Source of the DNA: an uncultured Bacteroidales bacterium
GTDB taxonomy: Bacteria > Bacteroidota > Bacteroidia > Bacteroidales > Paludibacteraceae
NCBI GenBank assembly: GCA_902774995.1
Contig: CACYKR010000009.1
Location: 1,489 to 40,105, forward strand
DNA: 38,617 nucleotides
Direction of reading: 5' to 3'
The notes under the pieces are model-generated. The model saw only the letters and a list, made by a program, of their open reading frames with translations. It had not been told where the DNA came from and made no database searches. The position numbers were made by a program, and so were the translations under genes. This document shows, piece by piece, positions 1-8,000 of the stretch (the first letter of the stretch is position 1; every line of letters starts with the position of its first letter).

Positions 1-107
1 CCGCTACAAAATTACTACATTTTTTTCACAGGACCAAACATTTCGGCAAAAATCTTTTGCAGAAGTGCATTTTTTTACGAATTGTAGTGTCGTGACGGTA
101 ATTTTTA
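1..107. other. Upstream intergenic region of the pectate lyase gene
   Basis: No convincing coding region is visible in these first bases, which are AT-rich with several T runs. The stretch presumably carries upstream control sequence for the pectate lyase gene and perhaps the edge of a gene outside the window. Nothing more specific can be supported. Confidence 0.5.
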
Positions 108-139
108 TTTGCATATGTCGGGAAAAAGCAGTAAATTTG
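108..139 (+). promoter_or_regulatory. Bacteroidetes-type promoter of the pectate lyase gene
   Basis: A TTTG box at 108-111 is followed after 20 nt by TAAATTTG at 132-139. This matches the primary-sigma consensus of Bacteroidetes (TTTG, 19-21 nt, TAnnTTTG). Transcription would start near 145, leaving a leader of only about a dozen bases before the ATG at 158. That leader is short but possible. The call rests on motif match and spacing only. Confidence 0.5.
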
Positions 140-157
140 CACAAAATTTCCACTGAT

Positions 158-1807
158 ATGAAGAAAATCCTTGCTACCCTGTGTATATTAGTAGGTATCT
201 GTGTACCGTCTTTCTCCGTGAACTACTGTGCTTCCACTTCGTGGGGTTATGCCGGGACGGCAGTCACGGGCGGCGGCAACGCCACGCCAATGCCTGTGAC
301 AAACGAAGACGAGCTGATCAAGGCTTTGAGCAAGAGCGACCGCGTGATTATCATCGCGCAGGACATCACCGTCACCAACCATATCAGCACGGACAAGGAC
401 AACCTGACTATCCTGGCTCTGCCGGGCAAGCGGCTCATCTCCAAGCAGCAGAACAAAGCCAACTCCGGTATCCTGTACCTCAAAGGCAACAACCTGCTGC
501 TGCGCAACCTGACGTTCGAAGGCCCGGGCGCGTACGACGTGGACGGATGGGACAACCTGTGTCTGGACAAAGCCACCAATGTATGGGTGGACCACTGCGA
601 TTTCCAGGACGGCTGCGACGGCAATTTCGACATCAAAGGCAAGTCGGACAACGTCACGGTGACGTGGTGCCGTTTCCGCTATCTGAAAGCGCCCCGTGCC
701 CGCGAATGCGATTTGAGCGATTCGGAATGCGCCAAGCTGACCGACGACCACCGTTTCTCCAACCTGATAGGCTCAGGCTCAAGCGACAAACCGGAGGACG
801 GGACGTATAACGTCACCTACGGCTTCTGCTGGTGGGACGAGGGCTGCAAGCAGCGCATGACCCGCTGCCGCAACTGCGAGCTGCATTTCCTCAACTGCTA
901 CTGGAACAGCTCCGTAGCGGACTACTACGTAGGTCCCGAGAACGCGAGATGCTATTTCGAGGGCTGCACCTTTGCCGGCAAAGCCAACAGCGCCAAAGGA
1001 ATATGGAATCCGTTCAGCGGCTCCACCAACTACTGCACCTTCGTCAACTGCACGGGTAACCTGCCGTCCAACACGGCGACCGCCGTGGCTGCACCGGCCT
1101 ACAGCTACGACAAGCTGTCCGCCGCCACGGCGAAGAACTACGTCACCCATGCCTGCGGCGCAGGCGCTACGCTCACCGTGACCGGCAAAGCCGCTGTCTC
1201 TTCCTCCTGCGACGGCCAGGATGAAGGCCAAGGCGGCGGGCAAGGCGGAGCCGTCTCCGGCGATTGCTGCATCGACCTCAGCCTGGGCGAAGAACCCACT
1301 ACTGCCAACGGCGGCATCCCCGAGGCTTTCAGCCAGGTGGCCGTCACTGCCAGCCTCAGCACCGACGAGAACAAAGGCTCCGGATGGAAACAAGGCTACC
1401 TGAACATGGGCGCAAACAGCGACTACGTGACTTTCGATTTCTCGGCATACAACACTACTATCGTGTCCGTCTCGTTCGACGTGACGATCCCCAACTGGGC
1501 GGCCACCAAGAACACCGTTGCCTACCATTGGGACAGCGGCGAGGAAAGCCGATACACCATCAGCAGTTCCGCGAAAGAGACGGTATCGCTGACCGCCCCC
1601 GAAGCCGCCAAGTCGTTCACCATCCGGCGTTCCGCCAGCACCGGCACGCAGATTACGCAGGTATGCTTCACGCTGAAAGCTACCACCACGGCACTGGAGA
1701 ATGTACAAAGGGACAATGTACCATGTACAAAGGTCATTCGCAACGGGCAGCTTTTTATTCTCCGTAACGGGAAGGCCTACACGCTCTCCGGCGCGGAGAT
1801 TCCCTAA
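158..1807 (+). CDS. Secreted pectate lyase, family PL1, with C-terminal beta-sandwich and sorting-type tail
   Basis: This 549-residue protein should cleave polygalacturonate by beta-elimination outside the cytoplasm. ATG 158 is chosen over an earlier GTG in frame because it gives a clean signal peptide (MKKILATLCILVGICVPSFS). The PL1 parallel beta-helix follows, with the family signature WVDHCDF near residue 145 and the region RMTRCRNCELHFLNCYWN near residue 230, equivalent to the RxPxxR active-site segment. The usual proline is threonine here. The helix is rich in cysteine. After a Gly/Gln-rich linker (around residue 355) comes a beta-sandwich-like domain of about 130 residues, then a tail with the pattern KVIRNGQLFILRNGKAYTLSG shared in spirit with three PUL proteins. 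The gene has its own promoter and runs convergent to the PUL with only 15 bp between stop codons. PL1 assignment is confident; pectin as substrate is inferred from the family. Confidence 0.88.
   Translation: MKKILATLCILVGICVPSFSVNYCASTSWGYAGTAVTGGGNATPMPVTNEDELIKALSKSDRVIIIAQDITVTNHISTDKDNLTILALPGKRLISKQQNKANSGILYLKGNNLLLRNLTFEGPGAYDVDGWDNLCLDKATNVWVDHCDFQDGCDGNFDIKGKSDNVTVTWCRFRYLKAPRARECDLSDSECAKLTDDHRFSNLIGSGSSDKPEDGTYNVTYGFCWWDEGCKQRMTRCRNCELHFLNCYWNSSVADYYVGPENARCYFEGCTFAGKANSAKGIWNPFSGSTNYCTFVNCTGNLPSNTATAVAAPAYSYDKLSAATAKNYVTHACGAGATLTVTGKAAVSSSCDGQDEGQGGGQGGAVSGDCCIDLSLGEEPTTANGGIPEAFSQVAVTASLSTDENKGSGWKQGYLNMGANSDYVTFDFSAYNTTIVSVSFDVTIPNWAATKNTVAYHWDSGEESRYTISSSAKETVSLTAPEAAKSFTIRRSASTGTQITQVCFTLKATTTALENVQRDNVPCTKVIRNGQLFILRNGKAYTLSGAEIP
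1701..1732 (+). repeat. Short interspersed repeat, GTACAAAGGGAC family, copy 1
   Basis: The element contains two GTACAAAG units around GGACAATGTACC. It is read in frame as NVQRDNVPCTK and forms the linker between the beta-sandwich and the C-terminal tail of the pectate lyase. Near-identical elements, read in the same peptide frame, occur at 10798-10826, 12356-12380 and 25422-25448. Confidence 0.75.
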
Positions 1808-1822
1808 CCGTTTCCCTAATTC

Positions 1823-2758
1823 TCAGATTTGCAGGTTACTCTCCAGCTGCGCAACGGAGCTGGCGCCTACGATGACGGAAGTGACACCCTGCCGGTCAAG
1901 CACCCACCGCAACGCCTCCTGGGCGATGGTGCGGTTGTTGGAAGCGGCTTCCTGCTGCAAGTCCTTCAGGTAAGAGAGCAGTTGCGGCGTACGTCTGTCG
2001 GAAGTCAGGAAATGCTCTTTCGCCATACGCGAGTCCGCGGGAATGCCGTCGAGGTACCGGTCGGTGAGGAGTCCCTGCGCCAGCGGCGAATAAGCGATGA
2101 AGCCTATTCCCTGCTCCCGGCAGAAAGAGAGGATACCGTTGTCCATGGGTTCGCGGTTGAGCATGTTGAGCCGTCCCTGATAGATGAGCAGCGGCACATC
2201 GCGGTCACGGAGATAGGAGACCGCTTGCTGCAAGGGATCCAAAGGCCAGTTGGAGATACCTACATAGAGCGCTTTTCCCGCCCGCACGACATCCACGAGC
2301 GTCTGCAGCGTCTCCTCGACAGGCGTGTCGGGGTCAAAACGGTGGGAATAGAACAGATCGACATAGTCAATCTTCATGCGCCGCAACGACTGGTCGAGCG
2401 AAGAGACGAGGTACTTGCGGCTGCCCCACTCGCCGTAAGGGCCTTCCCACATGCCGTAACCGGCTTTGGTAGAGATAAAAAGCTCGTCGCGGAAGGGGCG
2501 GAAATCCTCGTCCATGAGCCGTCCCATGGTCTCCTCCGCCGAACCCGCCGGCACGCCGTAGTTATTGGCGAAATCGAAATGGGTGACACCGTGGTCGAAG
2601 GCATAACGGGTGATGGCGCGGCTGCGCTCAAAAGGGGCGTCGGCACCGAAGTTATGCCAGAAACCCAAACTGACCTTGGGAAGCAACACGCCGCTGTTGC
2701 CGCAGCGGTTAAAAGCCGTAGAGAGATGCTCGTAACGGGAAGGAGAAGGGGAGTACAT
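1823..2758 (-). CDS. Aldo/keto reductase, YghZ-like, C-terminally short
   Basis: This 311-residue cytoplasmic NADPH-dependent reductase belongs to the YghZ / L-glyceraldehyde-3-phosphate reductase group of aldo/keto reductases. The catalytic tetrad is visible as D62 and Y67 (THFDFANNYG), K98 (ISTKAGYGMW) and H139 (LFYSHRFD). The C-terminal cofactor region reads SVIVGASSVAQLESNLQI and then stops. YghZ-type proteins run to about 346 residues, so roughly 30-35 residues are missing from the C terminus. It is the last gene of the PUL, 16 bp after GH3. Its start follows an AT-rich repeat (2771-2798). The natural substrate is unknown; reduction of a sugar-derived aldehyde is a guess from context. 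Family confidence is high, function confidence low. Confidence 0.88.
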   Translation of the reverse strand: MYSPSPSRYEHLSTAFNRCGNSGVLLPKVSLGFWHNFGADAPFERSRAITRYAFDHGVTHFDFANNYGVPAGSAEETMGRLMDEDFRPFRDELFISTKAGYGMWEGPYGEWGSRKYLVSSLDQSLRRMKIDYVDLFYSHRFDPDTPVEETLQTLVDVVRAGKALYVGISNWPLDPLQQAVSYLRDRDVPLLIYQGRLNMLNREPMDNGILSFCREQGIGFIAYSPLAQGLLTDRYLDGIPADSRMAKEHFLTSDRRTPQLLSYLKDLQQEAASNNRTIAQEALRWVLDRQGVTSVIVGASSVAQLESNLQI

Positions 2759-2770
2759 AAGGTGAAAGGT

Positions 2771-2798
2771 GTATTTATAATTTGATATTTATGATTTG
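2771..2798 (-). repeat. AT-rich short repeat at the GH3 / aldo-keto reductase junction
   Basis: On the minus strand this reads CAAATCATAAATATCAAATT and so on, a near-tandem array of ATAAATAT/CAAATTAT units. It encodes the last residues of GH3 (QIINIKL, stop) and forms the AT-rich region just before the reductase start codon. A related stretch lies inside GH3 at 3898-3920. Confidence 0.5.
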
Positions 2799-5099
2799 CG
2801 GAGTGGTGAGACAACGGGAGTCAGGGGCTATCCAGACCATGAACTCCGCCTCGTCGGTATCGAACCACACACGGCTGTTAAGTCCGTCATGCGCCTCGTG
2901 CCAATACCCCAGCTGCTCCGGCGTGAGGGTGAAAGAGACCGTACGGCTCTCACCGGCCGGGATGAAGACTTTCTGAAAACCTTTGAGTTCGCATATCGGC
3001 CGTACCAGATCGCCGGAGAGCTGGCGGACGTATAGTTGCGGTGTCTCATAGGCATCATACGAACCGGTGTTGGTGACGGTGCAGGAGACGGAATAGCCTA
3101 CCCCTACCAATGTTCTATGACCGTCCACCGGACGCTCAATCGAGCAGAGCTCTTCACCCGTAAAGGGAAGGGTATCTATTCGCGTAGAACCGTACTCGAA
3201 GGTGGTATAACTCAGTCCGAAGCCGAAGGGGACGAGCGGCTCCGTAGGGGTCTCCAGCCAATAGGACGACTGGCCGATAGAGAACTGGGGACAGCCGATA
3301 GGGATGGAGTCGATGAGCATGGGCGGTTCATATGACGGCCGGCCGGTGTTATGCCGGTTGTAATAGAGCGGTATCTGACCCACCGTCTTCGGGAAAGTCA
3401 TCGTCGTCTTGCCGGACGGTACCGCCTCGCCGGTGATGAGCCGTCGGAGTGCTTCACCCGCCATCGTACCGCCGTGGTAGGCATAGAGCACCGCCGAAGC
3501 CTGCTCCATCTGCCGGCCGATAGTAAGCGGTCTGCCCGCCATGATGATCAGGACGACAGGCTTGCCGGTAGCCGCCAGCGCATCCATCATCTGCGCCTGC
3601 GCTCCGGGCAGGTTGAGATCCGTACGGCACCGTGCCTCACCGGAGAGGATCGCCTCTTCGCCGGCGAAAAACAGGACCACGTCACATTTCTTAGCCGCCT
3701 CTACCGCCTGCCGGATATGCGACAGGTCCTTGTCGCGGCTATAGGTCAGGCCGGGTTCAAAAGTAACCGTGAACGGAGCATGGCGGGTTGCGGCCTGTTC
3801 AAAGGCCATGCGGGGCGTGACGGAGTGCGCCGGTTCGCCGTCGAAGATCCAAGTGCCCAACTGTTCCTTGGGCTGGTCCGCCAGCGGACCGCATATGAGT
3901 ATATTTGATATTTGGTTATTCAGGGGCAGGACACCGTCGTTCTTGAGAAGAATAGCGGACTGTACCGCCATCTCGGTAGCGGTCTCCAACGCCTCGGGGC
4001 TGTAAGGCTCCGGACCGTCCTCCGGCACGTAAGGGTTGTCAAAGAGCCCCAGACGGTATTTGAGCCTCAGGATAGAGCGCACACAGTCGTCTATCATTTG
4101 TTCATTTACCATTTTCTCATTTACCAGCTCCGCCAGGTAGTCATGGTAGATGTTACCCTGCATGTCCATCTCCATGCGGGCATTGATGCAACGCAGCGCC
4201 GCCTCTTTCTTATCCGCACAAAGGCCGTGGGGCACGAGATCCGAACCGGAGCCCCAGTCACTGACGAGCAAGGCGTCCGAATCCCATTCACGGCGTAAAA
4301 TATCTATATTCAGATGGGTATTGGCAGAGGAAGGGAGTCCGTTGAGGTCATTGAACGAACACATCACGCTCATCGCTCCGGCGTCCAGCGCAGCCTTGAA
4401 AGGCGGCAGATAGACGTCACGCAACTGTGTCTCCGGGATCCATGTGGTGTTATAGTCGCGTCCGCCCTCCGTAGCCGAATAGCCGGCGAAATGCTTCACG
4501 CAGGCAGCCATGCCAGGTACCATTTGGTCATTTACCATTTGGTCATTTTGGTATCCACGGACAGTGGCGGCAGCCATGACGGAGGTGAGGTATGTATCCT
4601 CGCCGTAGCCCTCTGCCACACGTCCCCATCGTGGGTCATGCGCCACGTCCACCATGGGCGAGAAGGCCCAGCGAACGCCCTCCGCCACCGCCTCCTGCGC
4701 CGTCAGTTGCGCGGCATGCTGCACCAGCTCCGGGTTCCAAGCCGCAGCCTGGCCCAGCGGTATGGGATAGATGGTACGGAAACCGTGGATCACATCACGC
4801 GCAGCCACCAGCGGGATACCCAGACGGGTCTCCTCCACCGCCATGCGTTGCAGGCGGTTGACCTCTTTGGCACCTACGATATTGAAGACCGAGCCTACTT
4901 TGCCCTCCCGGATCAGTGCCTCTTTCTCTTCGGCCGACCAGGAGGGGTCGAGCTGGTTCATCTGACCTATCTTCTCCTCCAGCGTCATACGGGAGAGGAG
5001 GTCGTCAATAAAACGGTCTTCAGCGCTCTTATGGGAGCACGCACAGACGGCCATCAATAGTATAGACAGCACCGTTGCGCGAAATGTATATCCGGCCAT
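2775..5099 (-). CDS. Family GH3 beta-glucosidase, BglX-type lipoprotein
   Basis: This 774-residue exo-acting enzyme should remove glucose from the non-reducing ends of beta-glucan oligosaccharides, probably in the periplasm. The N terminus is a lipoprotein signal with lipobox VCAC (Cys about residue 21). The GH3 TIM-barrel domain carries the nucleophile D281 in LLVSDWGSG and the substrate-binding segment KHFAGYSATEGGRDYN. The second domain carries the likely acid/base E488 in ILSGEARCR, and a C-terminal fibronectin-III-like domain ends the protein. Two short repeat insertions (peptides NDQMVNDQMV near residue 187 and NEKMVNEQM near 328) sit in surface loops that vary in this family. The start overlaps the end of GH81 by 71 bp. 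ATG 5099 is chosen because later starts would lose the lipoprotein signal. Neighbouring endo-glucanases suggest beta-1,3-gluco-oligosaccharides as substrate. Confidence 0.9.
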   Translation of the reverse strand: MAGYTFRATVLSILLMAVCACSHKSAEDRFIDDLLSRMTLEEKIGQMNQLDPSWSAEEKEALIREGKVGSVFNIVGAKEVNRLQRMAVEETRLGIPLVAARDVIHGFRTIYPIPLGQAAAWNPELVQHAAQLTAQEAVAEGVRWAFSPMVDVAHDPRWGRVAEGYGEDTYLTSVMAAATVRGYQNDQMVNDQMVPGMAACVKHFAGYSATEGGRDYNTTWIPETQLRDVYLPPFKAALDAGAMSVMCSFNDLNGLPSSANTHLNIDILRREWDSDALLVSDWGSGSDLVPHGLCADKKEAALRCINARMEMDMQGNIYHDYLAELVNEKMVNEQMIDDCVRSILRLKYRLGLFDNPYVPEDGPEPYSPEALETATEMAVQSAILLKNDGVLPLNNQISNILICGPLADQPKEQLGTWIFDGEPAHSVTPRMAFEQAATRHAPFTVTFEPGLTYSRDKDLSHIRQAVEAAKKCDVVLFFAGEEAILSGEARCRTDLNLPGAQAQMMDALAATGKPVVLIIMAGRPLTIGRQMEQASAVLYAYHGGTMAGEALRRLITGEAVPSGKTTMTFPKTVGQIPLYYNRHNTGRPSYEPPMLIDSIPIGCPQFSIGQSSYWLETPTEPLVPFGFGLSYTTFEYGSTRIDTLPFTGEELCSIERPVDGHRTLVGVGYSVSCTVTNTGSYDAYETPQLYVRQLSGDLVRPICELKGFQKVFIPAGESRTVSFTLTPEQLGYWHEAHDGLNSRVWFDTDEAEFMVWIAPDSRCLTTPQIINIKL
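3898..3920 (-). repeat. AT-rich short repeat inside GH3
   Basis: The minus strand reads AACCAAATATCAAATATAC, encoding NQISNILI just before the second GH3 domain. It resembles the AT-rich elements at 2771-2798 and 5101-5139. It could be ordinary coding sequence that looks like the repeat by chance. Confidence 0.3.
4093..4125 (-). repeat. AAATGACCAAATGGT-family repeat in GH3 (degenerate)
   Basis: The minus strand reads GGTAAATGAGAAAATGGTAA and continues AATGAACAAATGAT, which is two degenerate 15-bp units. It is translated in frame as VNEKMVNEQMI. The unit length of five codons keeps the GH3 frame open. Confidence 0.7.
4518..4550 (-). repeat. AAATGACCAAATGGT-family repeat in GH3
   Basis: Two nearly perfect 15-bp units (AAATGACCAAATGGT on the minus strand) in tandem are translated as NDQMVNDQMV. 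The insertion falls in the loop before the conserved CVKHFAGY segment. Confidence 0.85.
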
Positions 5100-8000
5100 T
5101 CTTTATAAATTTGAAATTTGAAATTTGTGATGTATCATTTGTCTCCTCGATAGCAGTCACAATCGGGTCGCAGAGGCCTTCTCCATAGACCTCCAACTCC
5201 CACAGGGACGCACCGTAACCGGTGTTGCGGGTCTTGCAGAAGATGCGCACAAACTGTGCCTCCACGGGTTCGTTATTTATGCGTATATCGTGGGGCTGCG
5301 TGCCGCCCGTAGCGCCCGTGACGGATTTGACGGTCGTGTAGTTCTCCCCGTCGGAGCTGACCTGGATATCGAACGAAGTCGCATACGCGTTCTCCCAGAT
5401 GAGGCGCACCTGGGTCAGACGGTAACAATCCTCCAGATTGACAGCTATCCACTCGTTATCCTGGAAGCGGCTGGACCAGCGTGTGTCCATCTGGCCGTCC
5501 ACGGCTTTCGGCGCTGCCGTTCCATCTCCTTCGGCTCCGGAAGCCGTTGCGGGTTTATGGAGCGCGAGGTTCACTTCCTCAAACGGCAGGATGTGCACAA
5601 TCGCCGTGCCGATTCTCTCAAAGCACGGGAAGACGAGTTCGTGATCGCCCACCTGGGCGGCGAGATAAACGGAGCGGCAGGTATCCATGACGTCGCCAAA
5701 CTGATTGAGGATGGAGACGACAAACGTCTGCTGCGTACCAATCGGCATGGTCACTTCTGCGGGTGTCACCTCTACCGTAGCCGCCATCTCGGTCTCCATG
5801 ACGATGATCGTCAGAGACGCCGAGCAGCCACCAACCGTGCGGGTCTCCGTGAAGAGACCGTAGTCGGGGTATGTCTTCTGCTCCGAAGAGGTGGAGATGA
5901 TTGCTCCGTTGAAGTTATACGCCGTTGTGGTGAGGGTGGTTGTCTGTCCCTGCTGAAGCACCGTGTCGGACGCAGAGAGTGCTACTGCAAAGACTGTTTC
6001 CGGGTCGCCGGTCAGCGGTCGTCCATATGCCTCCAGTTCATAGAGCGAAGTACCGTATTGCGTAGCGCGCTGGAGCCCTGTCAAGCGGATATATCGGGCG
6101 CGAGTGGGGCCTACCCCCATCCCCTCCCTAAAGGGAAGGGAGATTCTTTCTACACCGCCTGCAGAAGCGTATATAGCGCTATGCCAGGTCGTGCCGTCCG
6201 ACGAGAGTGCGAGTTCGTATTCGGACGCAAAAGCTGTCTCCCAACGCAGGATCAGATGGTCAATAAAACATACCTCGCCCAGATCCACCATCGCCCATTC
6301 TCCATCGTGATGCGTCGATCCCCAGCGTGTGTCCGTCTTGCCATCCGTGAGGTTTGCCGCCACACAACCGGCGTTCTCAAACGAAGAGACTGTCACGGGT
6401 TTATGCAGCGCGAGATTCGGATACGGCAGATCCCAAGCCATCGGGTCGGGTTCGATCGTCTCCTCGTCATCTTCGATGGTCGTGATTGTGCGGGTCTCGC
6501 CACCGGAGACAAGGGTCAGACCATGCGGCACAGTTACCGTAGTGTCCTTTGCACCGAAGAAATGCACGGATAGCGGCGTAGAAGCCACATTATAAACCGC
6601 GTATGTCATGCGTCCGCTGAGGGTGTCCGTATAAGCGCACGCCATTGGATGCGAAGCAAAGATATCATAGCGTTTCTCGCCCAAGCCCTTATGCGAATGC
6701 GCGAGCCAGTAGGTGATACCGCCCGTGTCGGGGTTCTTCGCCAGCGCCTTTCCCATCTGATCCATTCTGTCCCACACATGAATCGCCGAATCGGCATCGA
6801 AGAGCGAGAGGTACGACAGACACACATTGCCCAGCCCCGACTCATCGCCCAAACCGCCTTGCGGGGCTTCGTAGTTGCCGACTTCTTTGGTAGCGTACAT
6901 CTGCGTGTAGTCCCATTTGGCGAAAGGCAGGTCTTCGCTGAAACAGTTGGTCAGGATAGGCGAGATAGGCAGCCATTGGATGGAATGCATCCATACCGGG
7001 TCGCCGGAGAACCATGTCCACCAACCTACACCCTGCATCGTCAGGTTGCAGCAATAGGGGTGGTTATATTTGGTAAAATCGATATTCCGCCTTTTCTTAT
7101 CAAACCAATACTCCGCCGTAGCGCGCGTCTCGAGGGTATAGCCCATTATACCGGCTTCGAGCATCTCTTGGTCTTGCAGCGCAGCGCCCAAAAGCCATAC
7201 TCCGCCCCATCCTTGGAGAGCCTCCGAGGTCGACTCCTGACCGTTGCCGTTACCGGCATTACCCAATCCTCCTGCAAACGAATGACCGCAGTAAGGATTA
7301 AAGGTCCGGAACCAAGGCTCGTCCGCTGAACGCTGCCAGTTGGCATAATCGCGTGCCACCTCCCGCGCCATCGCGCCGTAGTTCGTACGGAAATCATCGT
7401 CCAGCATGCACAACAGCGCCGAAGCATAGACGAAATAACCGTAATGGAAATGGTGGTCATTGAAGGTATCCGAGTCATAGGACGGATCCATGCCAATGAG
7501 TGCACCCCATTTGGGATAACGTGCAAAATAGAACCGCTCTTCGCCCGGCGTGAAGGTGTACCAGTTGACGAGCACTTCTTTCAGACGATTCTTCGCCATA
7601 CGGAAAGTAGCCGTATCGCCCATCTGCAGCGCAAAAGTCATATAATGCGCCATCTGCGTCAGCCCCTTTCCGCCCCAATAGGTATCTCCACCAAACGTAC
7701 CACGCTTGGCATAATCGGCATTGAGTGCTGTCATACGGGCTTCGGAGAACTCCTCACCCCACTCCATCGGAGCCGGGAAGAACGGTAGGAAGGGATGCAC
7801 CGGATACGTAAACGTAAAATCGTTTCCCGCATACAGCCTCATCGTGCCGCGAGGAGAGAGATAAGTACCATTGACCATTTGGTCATTTGAGTCATAGTAA
7901 TGATGCGGCAGAAAGGCCATCAAAACATTTACCATTTGGTCATTTACCATTTGGTCTGTACTGACATGAAAAGTCGTTGTGAGCGACGAGGTAGCGGCAT

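Noticed and set aside
7868..7955. Spaced short repeats resembling a small CRISPR array
   Set aside because: Units are 15 bp, partly tandem, translated within GH81, and there are no regular spacers or cas genes.
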